Both the position numbers and the translations under genes were made by a program. A model generated the notes under the pieces. That model was not told where the DNA came from. It saw only the letters and a list, made by a program, of their open reading frames with translations, and searched no databases. From positions 1,798,001-1,862,000 of the forward strand of contig CM082598.2 of the NCBI GenBank assembly GCA_040954595.2: 64,000 nucleotides of DNA, in the 5' to 3' direction. Positions 47,601-62,600 of this stretch are shown here, piece after piece. Numbering within the stretch: the stretch's first letter is position 1; the number at the start of each line of letters is the position of its first letter. The stretch is from Balanoglossus misakiensis (lineage: Eukaryota > Hemichordata).

Positions 47601-50600
47601 ATAATGGTTACCACGGGGGGAAATCATTAAGACACCCTTTTCATTATGATGCTAGCAATTTAGAGTGCTTGAAAACACCCTGTGATTTATGAAAAGTTAA
47701 TCGTTTTATTGGTGGGAAATTGTGGGTTAACTATAGGTTAATGTTTGGTTGTTTCAAATGACACTGAATGATGGGAAAGAGGTATCATTATCTATAATAA
47801 ATGTTCCTAATCGATACATTAAGGCCATTCATTATCCAGCTAAAATTCAGAATGTAATTTTTGCAGCTGTCATGCTACTGTGTATATTTGCATTGCTTCT
47901 GCATTATGTAGGGATAATTTCATGACATAGACATACCATTATGTCGTCCGGATATACAGAATTTACCACTATAATATCACCTTGACTAAACTGAAATAGT
48001 TCGAGATGCATGGCCTACACTGTAGTTTGTACGACCATTGGCCCATGAGCTTAATGTGTTCTGTCGCTAGAAACGTGTTTGTTAAAATTCAAATAATCTC
48101 TGATAAAAAGGCAGCCACTAAAAGAGCTACTCACGTGATTGACTTTTCTGGCTCGTTACCCAAGAAGATGATATTTATCAGAGTCACACAATTTTGCCGT
48201 CAAAATGTCAATAGTATTTCCTTGGGTAACGAACCGGCAAGCGAGGTTGAGGTTATTTCAATGTCAAACAGAAAATCAAATGAACATTGTATGTGCGGAG
48301 TCTTTGTGAAAATCATCAATGAAATGCCCAGTGCAGTACACTCCAGCAGTGTAGTGTAGTGTAGTGTAGTGTAGTGTAGAGTGAAGCAGTGTGGTGCGAT
48401 GTATATTGTAACATACCAAAAGATACAATACATCAAGTATTTGTGTATTACACGACGCGACAGTGTATTAGTTACACTGTATATTTAAGGCTAGTTTCAC
48501 CTACATTTCTGATTGAGGTGATACAAATCATGGGTTCATTGCATACGTCATGGTGAAGGCTCTGAAGACTTGCTTTATACACACTGTGTAATCATATTAT
48601 TAGTGTCAGAGAAATTCTTCCCCTGCAAGTACAAAATTCATTTGGAGTAACCCATTTTGTGTCAGTAACCCCAATGACATCCGCTTCAAATTGATTTTTC
48701 GCCCAAAGGCTGGTTAATTCCCCAGAGGCTGTAGAATACTCATCACAGTCGAACCACATTCACGCTACAACGATACAACTGAAATTACTGGGCAGTAAAG
48801 TTTATGTCCAGGTTGATGGATAACCGTAATGGGGAAATATGACAATATAAAGAAAACGGCGCGCATATAGGAAACGCGATAAATGAGCAGCTGAGTGAAT
48901 GTCTATACAGGAAGAATGAATAAAAATAACAATCAGGGAATATGCACTAATATTTGTCAAATTACAAATGACCAACAAGGGTTTGTAAGGCAGGTAGATT
49001 TTATATTATCAAGGTCAACGCGTGGGATGTTCCTAGTTAAACTTCAGAGGTAAATATCCCGGAACCACAGTACCTCCCACGCTCATTTACTGCCAGGCTA
49101 ATTTAAAGCTCCAGTAACTCTTAATTTTTCAGTATTAACTGCTTCTGTAAGCAATATTATATGTCATCACACTGCACCACATCACACCACACATCATCAC
49201 ATCGCTATGTCACATCATCACTACACCACAGTATGTCAACCCCGGCATCTACAAGTGGGGGGAGGGAGGAGGGGCTATTTGCAATGTACAGACATTAAAA
49301 CACCATCCCGCATCTCATCATATGTACCACACAAGTGAAAACCCCAGTACTATTTTGCACAACTCGAAAAACCAACAGACCCCTAAGCAAAACATTTACC
49401 TTGATGTTTTAATGAAGAAATTCCACCGATCAAAGGAATATGGCCAATACCCGAACACTTCAGCACGAGGGTGTCTTGAGTATGCAATATATTAGATGGT
49501 TGTGATAAGTAATTTAGATTGTTTGAGAACATGCATTAACTTTATTACTTTCAAGCACCTACGGTTTTGAATCAAGATAGCTATTAAACCTCGCTGATAG
49601 TGCCGCAGTCAAGGTCTTTGCGCTTAACTTTCCCCTGGTCGTCTTAAGACTCCTGGCCAGATTAAGATTGACGATCGAAACCCGAGTGTTGACATATGCT
49701 GTGATGTATGGCCTGGTTTAGTTCGCGTGTGATGGAGTGTTTAAAGCCAGCAAACATGCAACCAATCACTGTTCTGTTTCCCTCCCCCTCGTCGGCACTG
49801 ATTTATTCTGCAATTACACGCTTGGGAGATTACAGTGGAGACTCTGGGAGACTGTGAATGGAGATCGTTTGCAGCAGTTCTGGGTCCCTTGATTGCATGC
49901 TGTGTTCAGCCTGCCAGCGATTGCCGCTAGACGCAGGGTACACTATGACCTTTCCAACAAACTTAGAGACAGACGCAACACTTCTTTTTAAATGTGCCCA
50001 TATATAGATGAACGACGTAAACGTCAGAAAATAAATTAGGAAATTCGTCAAGATGATAACCAATTGATTTCACTTCAATGAGTTCCATATCGAGGCAAAT
50101 CTTGGTTGTAAATTGGCAAGGGATATTTTACGACCAGTCATCAGAGAAGTACAATCATCACTAATCAACCCTTTATTTAAACTAAGATGTATGCGTAGTG
50201 GGTTTTTCTTTACCAACATTGCATTTTTCATTCACAGACACATGTCGGTCACTGTGGCACAAATTGACAATCACCCAAACCTGTAGTTCACCATCAAACA
50301 CTACCTTGCAAAATCATTCATTCATTCAATCATTCATTCATTCATCCAATCATCGTTCATTCAAAAATTCAACTTGCTACTTAATCCTGCGGGATTTCAA
50401 GTGGGGAAAAAAGTTTAGGGACAGAGGTGTAAACTAGTTTGGGTTAGGTGGTGTTCTTGGCCTATGTTGATTGGTCTGACAGACAGTTTACTTGGACTTG
50501 TAGCTATAGTGAGATTTATTGCGCTTAATGGGCGAGTACCAGTTGCTTGCTGGAGCCTTTCGTCTGGCCGGTACTATTTTTGAAATCTCTACATCTATTC

Positions 50601-53600
50601 ATTTATTTTAAAACGTCAGTTGAAATGAGAATGGTCACCCTTTCTTGTCGTATAAAGTACACATTCGAAATTTCCATATAGATTAAACAGCAACTCTTGG
50701 AAACATTAGTGAGTTCAGGAATCATTTATTCTCTAGATCTGATCCCAAATGCGCATGCAAAAAAATGTAAAAATAAGTATAGAAAGAAATTTAAGAAATT
50801 TATTTTAGTAATCTCAACTGTTAGTGCGTAAAACCATGGCTTATAATTAATTCATGCGATTCAGTAGACGCGATGACGTTCACTGCTTACGCCATTAGCC
50901 CTTGTCGGCTGAAACCACTGTAACCCTTTGGAGCAAAGCATATCGATTAACACACAGCAGTATGAAATCTAAACCCGCGGATGAGGTTGCGTCACGCGCG
51001 TAATAACTGGATGCAAACCATGCGGTATTGGAGTGGGCACGCGACAGATGACGAATATTGATCGAAGTGTCTTTCTCGCGGTAAACACAGAAACATGGAA
51101 GTATCTTCGAAGGAATGTATCCTTGCAAAGGTTCCGCCGCAATGCATATGTAGAAACTCCATCAGGTCTTATGTACTTTTAATATTAAACGTCAATGCAC
51201 AATCTGTTAGCGTCGATTATTGAGGTGACATGGCAGTGATACAGTGTTGGAGATACGTGTCCTGTTCCTTTATGACAGAGCACATAACCGTGAGCTAGCC
51301 TTCGTGATTAAAAGTATCACATCTCACAAATCACAATTATACGACCACTACAACTCCAAAGCTGTTTAAGCACCTGCAGGATGCTTTGAGAAATGGTTGT
51401 TTTGTAAGTAATTTAGTTGATGGCTTTGATTTTCACTGTAAACATGGACATGCTACCTGACACCACAATACTCATGCTGTGAGAATTACCAATACATCAT
51501 ATTAAAGTATTTTCTGACACGTAGAAACATAATGGCATATATCATTTAAGTTTTCTTTTAAAAATATAGAATCAGGACACCAATTATGTACATATGGTTT
51601 GTCCGCCATTGTCGCATTGGTAATATTAAAAAAAATCAAAACATTCTAATAAAATAATCCTTTAATTCCAAGGAGATGAAGGTTTTCAGTAAAAGCCACA
51701 CCTAAAGAATTCACTATAACATAAACTTAATAATGACTTAAAATTATAAAACCTACTAAATGCAGAATTTTTATATTCTCTATCTATTTTAATGGTATCT
51801 GATTTACAGGAAGACATATATATTTAAACAATCTGATGATTCATTTCAAAATAGAAAAATGGCTCAACTATATTTGAGTGCCGATCGACAATTTCCATTA
51901 ACAGATGATTCAAACACAGAAATGGGATGTTGTAAACATATTTTCATCATTATATTCCATTAACAGCGATGAAAATTGTCTCTTAAACTCTATTCAATAA
52001 AGTTGCAGGACATGAAAATGGCACTTTTATCAAAAACATTGTCCGGTTTCTGACGCACACATGATTTCGCTCAGTCAAAATGCTTAGTTATCCAACTGTT
52101 TAAGTACAAGTGGCATTAGTTACATCATTACCTGTTTCATTGTCAGAAAAGCTTCATTGCTGTGCTGTCCAAAAAAGTAGAAAACGGTTGTGACTAGAAT
52201 TTAAAACTTCCCGTCACATGACCCATATACAAATAAAGAGTGAAAATGTTTCCAACATCAAAATATATTGATTGCTTGTGTTCCTGTTTCTGTATTTGAC
52301 AGTTTATTAATCATTTGAATTAACCTTGTTTTTTATCCGTGATTTTAAACCCAAAACAGAAAACAAATCTAGCAGGCATGTCTATTAACAGGAAATGAAT
52401 ACTTCAATTGAAGGGTTTTGTTTAGCTTAAATGTAATATCTTTTTTTTTCTCTCTCTCTCCAGGATGAGAAGATGCAAGTTATCAAGTCAAACGTCTGGA
52501 TGTATCAGGTAAGAGTCTGTGACGTCATTTGGGCGGGGTCTGTCTGTCATCTCACTCAAGATATTATGAGTGAGTAGACTTGCAGTGTATAGTCATTGTA
52601 GATCCAAAGTGGAAATTATAATTCTTGTCTTCGTTCAGTCAACAACTGCCGAGTCGTTAGCTGAATGTACCTTTTCTTACAATGGTTTCCCAGACCAGAC
52701 ACTTATTGTCACATTCGTGCCAGTTTTCGCTGTAGGGAGATTCAACATAATGAGATTTATACTTGCGTTATTCCTCTTCAGAAATGTAAGGATTCTTTTA
52801 CAGTGTATAATGGTTAACATAGATCAATAATATAGTTAGACTCAGATTCCCTTCACTGGCCACTATACACAGGTGTCACTGTATATGAAAGACTGTGAAC
52901 ATAAACTCTGCAGTTTGACATTAACTGAATCTAATCAGACAGAACCTAAAACAAACCACCAGTATATAATTTAAGCTAGAATTTAATATTTTATATACAA
53001 ATATTTTAATTACTGGCAAGGGATTGCCCCTTGTTTGACATAGAAAAACCTTCAGATTTAATAATATTCAGGATTGTTGCCCTGGTTACTGGTTATGCCC
53101 AGGTAGACACTACAGCCCGATGACACTGAAAATGAACCAGGAGCATTATGATAACAAAGCTCTACATGTTTTATTATACAAAAAGGAATGTCTTTTATAT
53201 TCCTTTAATTGCATCACGCAGGTTTTGTGCTCAGAAATTTCATTTCACAGTAAGTGTGTCCACACATTTACTTAACAATCCCATCCTGAAATACATGTCA
53301 ATATGTAGAATCCAAGTTACCTGCAGTTATATTTTGTTCGAGTCACCTTAGACTGTCCTCGTTTCACTGCAATGAAAATATCAGGTTTCACTTAGAGAAT
53401 CTGGATTTCAGTAATGTCACGTTCGAAATTCGAGTTGGCTACTAAAACCTGCACTGCCTCCAAAGGAAAAATCGTTTATTGAGTTGTTTTTCCTTATGGT
53501 TTCACAAAGCTTGGTAATAATATATAATAAAATGATTTAAAGACATATCAAGTAAAATATAGTTTAACTATCAATGTCATTACTCTGTTTTGTTCCTGAT

Positions 53601-56600
53601 TATGCTTATAAGGGAAGGGTATACCTAAGACTTTTAAAAGCTAACTAAACCAAGTCACCTTAATATAGAGATTTCACATTTAACTGTACCTTATAAATTG
53701 ACAAGAATTGTATTTGTGAAATGTTGCACCTGCGCACAGGCAGGATTGTAGTTGAGATTAATATAACGGGTTATTGTAACCATGTATCACACATTAATGT
53801 TTAGTCATCTAAACAACGATTTGCCCTGAAATGAAAGGAAAGTTTATGTATCGACGGCTAATAACAATTCATGTTTATTATATATTCAACTGCAACAGAG
53901 AGTGAGGATGTGTCGCGCAGGTGACTTAAGTAGTAACTACCTACAATAATCGCCCCTGCAGAAAAAGACTTTGTAATAATCATGTGTAACATTGCCACCT
54001 TCAACCAGTTTTACCAAGATTTAACATCTAGTCAATATTCACTTCTCTGCACCATGTCAACCTCCCACGATAAAGTTAAACCGCGCAAGTAGAGAAGGAT
54101 TATTGGATAGTCATGAGATAAGAGTGCATGACATTTATTCTTGTTTTTATCTCTCGAATAATCGGTAGACTTAACTTGTAGTTCACACATCTCACCACAC
54201 ATCTGAAATGAAACACATGTAAAAGAACAGGCCATCGGTGTTTGTTTCGAGAGAAGCAAATGTAAATTTCTCTTCCCAATAAAATCGAGTTTACGATCGA
54301 GCAATATTTTATGGAAAACGTGTGTGGAATAGAAATGTAGAACACACAAATGGTACACGCGTGTTTAAACTTACACACCCCTTCTTCAAGGAATTCCTGC
54401 TCTCGCGGTATGATTCCTTAAAGAAACCGCTGCTCCTGAGGTATAGTGTAACCCTAGGCAACCATTCACTAAAACCCACGTTTCCTGACATTGTAGATTC
54501 ATGAAGATACTCAGGAAAATTGCACTCATGGTACTTAGGCAGATAATATTTTGTTTTTTTCTAAATGATAGTTAAAATGAGTATCAATATAATCATCAGA
54601 AGAAACATAATCTGTCTAAATGGCCGCAGCTTAATTTCTCTGTCCATGACATCATTTTAGCATCAAACAAAATGTTCTCACATTTCTATGTATTATATTT
54701 GGATTTTAAGTTAATGTGAAGAAGTTATAATTAATTATTCTTTTTACCAAATTCAACATTGTGCTCACCTAGAGTGTTAAACGCATTATAATCAGTACTC
54801 TGACTTCACACTAGCACTCAATATCCGCCAAGGCGTCAGTTTCTACAGGATCTCTCCTGGTCGACCAATTCTTCTCACCATTTCAAAGTGCATCGCGATT
54901 GAAAGCGACAGAGTCATTAAACATGTCAAATGCAGTGTTTTACGCCTTGACACAGTCGCTGATATATTCCCTGGAAACTGGCCAGATTTGTTTCAACAGC
55001 CTGTATACCCATACATGATTAACAATTCAGCTCACAGTGTGTGTTACACATCAGTCCCAAAGGTGGTAGCTTTGAACACACATTGAGGAAATCCGGTCAC
55101 TTTTAATTGATAAAAAGTAGTTTACACCTCACAAAAATAATCTATTAAGTTTTTGGCGACTGGCGATGTCTGTGATAACTAAGTCATTGTCTCAAGGGAG
55201 TCCATGCACGAGGGATAAACGTTAGCAACAGTCTTGATTAATCTAATACATTGAATACTGCAACGCAAACTTGACATGGCACAGGAGCAGTCGGTATTGT
55301 ATTCCCATAGGAATAAGTCTGTTATCATTTTGTTTTTTAGAAAGACAGCCCTTAGGCTTTGTCGGACATTATGTTGACTTTTAACCTGCAACTTGTAACA
55401 AACAGTGCAGTAGCATACACAGTACCTTGCGTTTAAGGTAAACGCAATTCCGGCTCAAATCAGCATTATGTCAGTATTCGCTGATTAAACTTTGTGTCTG
55501 AAATTGTTCGCGGATGGCATGTTTGGGTATTGCAGGGTTTAGACTGAATACATGATTGCTTAATTTCTTCCAGTTAATTAGTTTTGCAAGACAGGATTCC
55601 CGGTCCTCAGTGGTCATGTTATCGGTTCGTTGTACTTTGTTAACGGGTGAATGATTGGTCGGTAATATTCCACCACTATGTCTGTTAATGAGCCGGCCCA
55701 TTTTGCGTGAAAATCAAGCTATGTAAAGGGTCTGGAACGACTGTTTAAGTGTGCTGTTAGACTGCTTGTAAAGTTGTGTAAAGCGTTGCATAATGGCTTC
55801 TAAAGGTTTTAAAAAATCATAAGTATACTCAGTTATGTCTTAGAAACCATTCATGGTGATGGGTCTATCATTTTTAATGGAGGATAATGCACAGTTTGGG
55901 TCCATCAACATTTATAAGGAAAAGAGATTTAAGATATGGTAATATATGGATACAAACTTTTTCTGTTTAATCGTACAGGTGCAACTTTATGAAAGACAGA
56001 TTAAATTTGTGAAATATTAATAATAAATAATTACAATGTTGTTAGAGGAAGACAACAAGACAATACACTTTTCTGATAACAATATTCTTAAAGTTTACAA
56101 CGATTAATTTGTACTTCTACGATAATGACTTATTTTTCGTTTTATTGGTTGTCGACGAAACATGTAATAAAAGATGGATGCAGGGTCACCTTACAGTAGT
56201 GCACATAAAAACATGCTGGGAAGTTTAAGTCCCTAATATGTTATTTGTAGCACTGTACCCATAAGTTATGTACATGCAGCAATATGCAGTAAACGTAGAA
56301 GTAATTTAATATATCACATGAAAGTGAAAATGGCAAGGTTAAAAGGTTCAATACACAGAAACGTTAATACGACCCACGTTAATCAATTGCATTATTTGCG
56401 TCGTATTTTGTCAAATTAGTTTAACCACTTATATTTTAACAAGACATAACATGGATTTTGTTGGCACAACCAATTTCAAATTTTTAACTTTACGACTATG
56501 AAACTTTTCCAATCAATGCCAAAAACAACATATATTAAAAGGTCAATTCTATTTGCTACAGTACAATGTTTGTAATGCATTATAAATCTATTTGAATAGT

Positions 56601-59600
56601 CCAAGGACTTTACTAAACTGTCTTTCATAGACAGGTGGTCTTTATAGACAGGTTAATAATGTACATGTAAATTGCACAGAAAATGTAACAGCATGGCCAC
56701 AATAGACATGTTTCCACTATATAGAGGTGACAACTAACACCGGTTTGACTGCATGTACCGGTACATTGTATGCAATTTATCTCAGGTAAATTGGCATTTC
56801 AACCAGGTACTACTAACACTGCAGAATCGCAATGTCAATAATGAAGGTACAGAGGACAGGATATAGACATAGTTTTTTTAAATGACTATATTGAAAAATC
56901 TTTATAAATATGACAGGATCATACCACTATAGACATAACACATAAAATATTCATCCAAGTCGTAATGACGGTTCTTAGACATTCTGTGCAAGTTAATAAC
57001 GTTAGGTTGAAGTAGTGATAAAAATTGAATCGCAGATGTCTGACGCATCTCGGAAAAGGTTTATCATGTCTTATCAAAACTTATTACTTTCATCTCCCAT
57101 GGCGGGACGGTCAAACGCCATAAAATGTACTTTTTGTTATTTAAACGTCTCATCTTTTTGTTTCTCTTTAAATACAGACTATTTACAACCATTTCTTGTC
57201 TGATGATACAGTATTCTGAGATAAAGTGGTCAAGTATTAATTTTAATGAAAGCATTTTCTTACAAGTCATAACAGAAAACCAATAGCATCACATATTGAC
57301 TAGTGAGCAGTGTTTCCATTTAATATTATAATAAAAATAGTAACTCATGTTCCTTTCATTAGACCTGACCTGCATTTTGACAGTGCCGCTTTTCGATCAG
57401 CTTGAAACCGACCTTGCATTTATCAGGACTTTAGAAAATACCGAATATATTTGATCATATGCCGAAACGGCGATCCATTATTTCTGTTGCACATACTAAA
57501 AGCCAACTGATCTGATTTGCGGTTGTATTCCCTACAGCAAAGCTCAACTTAACGTTTTTGAAGAAACGTGCCAAGGCACGAACAAAGTACTCTATGTCAT
57601 AGAATCAATAATATGAAGGGGTTTGCTGTTCCAGTCATGTGTGCTCTAATCGCCGCCTGAACACACAGTTTCGTTTGCTCAAATTAGTTCGGCTGCTGAC
57701 CCTGTGTGGTATGATGTTACCTTTGTGTGTCCACAAGGAATGAACAATTTCCTGCTTCTTGCGAGATCTCGCGTGACTTACTTAATTATACTGAAGCAAC
57801 CCAAATAGTTCAAGTCAAGCTATGTGAATAGGTGCAGAGGTTTAAACAACAATTTTATCTTCTGTGCCATTTGAAACAATGGGCTATATGTTGTTTTGTC
57901 CAGTGTCACATAAGAATAACCTTCCATATAAACTGCTTGTAGTCTCGCGAGATCTCACAGAGTCTAGATGAATTTGGAAAATGGTCTATTAAATCCGACT
58001 CACTCAAAAAATTGCTAACATGGCTTGTTAATCTAGACTGCAGATTTTCCATTGGTGTATCCCTATATACGTCTTATCTTGATTTTTTTCTTCCTTTGCC
58101 GCAGGAATGGGATGATTATCGCCTTCGTTGGGACCCAGACAAGTATGACAACATCACCCTTGTGGTTGTGCCGGTCAGTTATATATGGAACCCAGACACT
58201 TCTCTGCTAAACAGGTATGAACTCTTCACTAAATATAGTGTTTCGATGTTTCCCTGTAAATTGCTACATGTACTATTTAGTGTACGCTCATTTTGAAAAC
58301 CAAACATTTACTGGCAATTTAAATTGCAGTGAATACTCATCCCATTCAGTGATATTAGAAGTAGGACAGGGAGAATGCTTTTAAATTAATATGTTCTAGA
58401 AGATGATGCTCTAAGCATCGCTGCTCCTTCTGATCATAAGTACAATCTTATTTGAAAGCACTGTAGAGGGTATTAATGTCATGCCAAGTTCTCTGTGTAC
58501 AGATCCCAGTCAACTGTAAGGTTTCTATCATTTAGTGCATTGTGATATCAATTACAGAATCTTTAAGAGTTTATTGTACTATTGGGACGCGGCAAAAACC
58601 TTTCTTGTAAAGACAACTCTCCGAAGACTCACTTAACTGAATGAACATCAGCGGGTCAAAAGTATAGAGTCAAATCAAACTACAGATGCTCAACATCAAG
58701 TTAATCGTCAGTTGGCGATTGATTCAGATTGAGCGGTCTCTTTAATCTGTGCATGACCAAGATTACATTCTCTTCAATGGCCGGTCAATAATGACAGACC
58801 CTGTGAACCAGATATAAATCAGATAGATAAGTGTTTCTAAACAATACAAGCAGAAGACTGTCAGTTGTCAATATAATAGTATTTAAGATAGTATGCACAG
58901 CGAAAATCAAAGTCTTAAAGATGTTCTCATATTTCGCTCAGGGCAACTTTAGGATACTATCTCTCACAATTGGGAGTAAACTATTTAGGGGTTTACCTTG
59001 CAAAATTTTGAATGAGAAAGAAAAATTGTTTAAACTTTGAAATTCAAAATCGCCGCCACCTCTGTGTTAACTCTATGGGGATAAAATTTGAAGTATGATT
59101 TTTACGAAAACAGGACGGTGATCACATGGTTTTCTTCTTTGTTTTCAAAAAAGACTCATCACACAATTTAATATAGCAAAGAAATTAAAGGTTTGGAGGA
59201 CAATCTTTATTTTTCTGAAAATCTGGCATTGAGGTGTGTACTACATAACCACAGCATTCACTGTCTCTGGTGGGACATGGAGTGTGGCATGTACTGTCTC
59301 TAAATTAAACACAAAGAAATACTAGGACACATCAACTCAGTATAAGCACATAGTTCAACAATTAAATGTGTATTTTACCCTATCAAAACACTTTTAACAT
59401 ATATTCGAATACATTCAGAGTCAGCCACCTATCACCCGAGGGCACCGAAGCAAAAGAAACTAATATTTACTTTCAAAACAATCACTATCTTGCTATGTAT
59501 GAGATATAATAGCTTCAGTTTTCAGTTTAGACTGCGATTTCTCTAAGGAATGCTAGCTTAACATTTTCATGCAATGATGGTGTGCACAGTGTATAGACGA

Positions 59601-62600
59601 ACAAGTGTATCTATTTAAAGGTATGCAGTCACCCATGAAAATTTAGCCACAGTTACCATGGAAAGTTGAGATCTAGCTAGATACCCCCTATGTGGAAATT
59701 TTCATAACAATCCACGGTGTTTTATATGGCATTTTTGGAAAGATGCATAATTTCAGCCCCCGAATGTTTGCCATGGAAACACAAGTCTTCAAAACCGACA
59801 TCATACTTGTACATTGCAACCCAACATGGTGACATTTTGTAGCAATCCAAGCTGGCGTTGTCATAGCAATTCAAGAATGTATCAACCAGAAATATTGCTG
59901 TGTTTTCCCGGGAAACGTTAATTATTTACATATCAAATTTTCCATTTTCGGGTCACGTGACCTTCATATTGAAAACTTATTGCTTGCCCCGCAACACATG
60001 CTTCTTGTTCTGCTACTCTTCCTCGCAAACTGATTGCACAATCCTTTTGAAATAAGCGATGATGCCGTAACACGATTAGTCGGCGCCCTAGAGACCAACT
60101 AAAGAGGGGTTTTCATGGTTCTGATCGGAAACTTTCTGCAACGATGGCGCCATTCTATTTCTGCTCAGCTTATCTCTTCTGTGAATTAACTCGGATTAAG
60201 AACTCTCCGACCTTTTAGTTGACATCAAATGAAAACAATACTGTACCGGTATGCCTCTTGGAAACATTTCACTTCTAATGTCCCTTCGACGGTTTAATCA
60301 TAAATGTCGCATTATTGAACAGCAAACTTAAAGCAAACTCAACCTAAAGTCAAACCTGTGTTAGCGACCACCTCTATATAGCAGCCACTTTGTTACAGTC
60401 CCTATGCAATCTACATGTTCATTAATTGACCTGTCTGTAAAGGCCACCTCTCTATAAAGAATGGCTTGTTAACATAAGACACGGCCATGACATGGTACCA
60501 ATTTTGAGAGAAATTGGTTTAAATGTATCTTAGCAGCACGAGGATATCAACAAAATTCAATCGGCAGTCTAGAAGCCAACTGGTATTGATTCCCCAATCT
60601 AATCGATATGTCAGTTTTGTCCATCTGCCATCTTTAAATACACTTGCTGAATCAATGGAATGGATATGGTCACTGTACAGGGACACTTTTTAGCCTGTTC
60701 AGATAGTAAAATGAAAGGAAAACAATGTAAGCAGGGCTATGACCTAGTTCTACTTTGATAGAAACTAAATTCGAACATTATCTAAGCAGTGCCTTCAAGT
60801 TAAACATGGAAACATAGAAATAAGCTTTATGGCTTACTGGAGGCCATGTTGCAAGACTGATAATTCTTGCTACCTTAAATAGGTTTTCACTTTATGCTAT
60901 GGGATTCAAATTACATTATAATAATTGCATTGTGGGTAAAAAGGTTGACGACTCACTGTTAGTTATTTTGAAGACATGATATGTTAACATCATGACTTAC
61001 CTTTGATTGATTTTTTTTTTCAAATTATTAAACCTTAAAAATGATGTAGTTGGTGAATTTAGTGTAATTAGTAACAAACTTTGCAGGGTAAATGTTACCT
61101 ATACTTTATGAAACAAGCACATGACAAAACAAGTAATCGGAAAATGTGATGTTCGAACCATATAAAAGCAATATTGACATCTGTAACTTCAATTATTGTG
61201 TTCATTCAACGCTTATGCTGACATTTGAAAGACTGCAGATAGGTGGTTAGTTTTTGTCTTTTGTAGTCTCTGTGGTTTGTTTCCTCACGCGCGTTCCGAT
61301 TCACTGAGCTGCAAAAAATAATCGAAACTAGAAGTAGACAGGAGCAGGCTGAGATCGATTTCTGTTTCTTATTTACATCAGCAGGTTTTCATTTTGCAGT
61401 TGGTGTACAGTTCAAATAAAACCCACTTTGCATTGCACATGCTCATTATATTGGAAAGATAGAAATGGCGTCGCTCCGATGGATCTCTTTTGAATAGGTT
61501 TAATGATTACTGCAGCTAGAATTGACACTACATACGCCTAGATAAATCTTGCAGTCGTGTGTATTAGAGACAGGGAAATCGCTATTGTTACAGTATATAT
61601 CCTGGTGTGATTGAAACTTTTTAATTCTTAAAAAACTTCCCTGGGTTAATCAATTTTTCATTGTCACGTAGGAGACATTTGCAATCACCTAAATGTGAAA
61701 ATAACATGTTTTTGGTATTAATTCCGAGCAATATCCGGCCTCGAAACCATTTTGTATTTCAGTAGCATTAGTTGTACTGAACTCAGTGCTACCAGTTCAC
61801 TTTACTGAATATGGATGAACATTCCTCCACACACTGAAACAAACTCTTGCAAACCCTGAAAGTCACACACAAACACTTCGATAGAGATCTGATTGATGTT
61901 CTCATCTAATTCCTTCAACCAATAAGTCTCTTACAGCTGGAACACCAGTTGTATGATGATCAATAAGTTTTCGGTGGAGGTTTAGATATGAAAATCCCAA
62001 TTAAAAGTAATGCATAAGTCATACAGCTTAATACTTTCAAAGGGGAATATTCTTTACACAGTAGAGGATGATAGGAATGCTGTTTTACTGGACAACAAAC
62101 ACTCGTTAAGAACAGTCACATCCCCCTCCCAATTGCATGTGACATCTATGCTTGTAGTAGAGATGTTACAATCAGTTGTGAAATGTATATGAGCATTATA
62201 TGTAGGAAAATGGCTTTTCTTATAATGAATGATTTTTTATTTTGCTATTTCAGTGCTGAAGGCGACTCAGAAGGCTATCCCAGAGTGCACTTGTCTTATC
62301 TGGATGTTCAAGTCTTCAGTGATGGACACATAATCAAGGTGACCCCTGGGATTCTACGCACACCCTGCCTGATGGATATTACCTACTTCCCCGTGGATAG
62401 ACAAGAATGCTATTTCGAATTCGGGCTGTGGAAATACTTTGACAGGTTGGTGAAATTGCACACTGGTGCTGACAATGCTCCTTTAGAGAATTACATTGCA
62501 AATGTGGAGTGGGATATTCTGAATTCAACAGCTCAAGCTATCGAGAAGACGTTCATGAACATGGAAGGAGGATATGATAGCTTCACAAGTATTATTGTCA

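Larger units (their letters stand above)
47445..52463 (+). other. Receptor intron 2
   Basis: About 5 kb with simple repeats (48349-48380, 49165-49235, 50316-50362) and a short inverted repeat (CGTTACCCAAG at 48154-48164 against 48221-48231). No gene seen. Confidence 0.8.
58215..62253 (+). other. Receptor intron 4
   Basis: About 4 kb with one minus-oriented dispersed element (60346-60466) and the palindrome GGTCACGTGACC (59951-59962) in a more CG-rich stretch. No gene seen. Confidence 0.8.

Noticed and set aside
48006-48359. 117-codon + strand ORF in receptor intron 2
   Set aside because: Ends in a microsatellite, contains an inverted repeat, and has no known domain.
52855-52890. Possible further copy of the TA-flanked element (GGCCACTATACACAGGTG)
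   Set aside because: Match too short to separate from chance.
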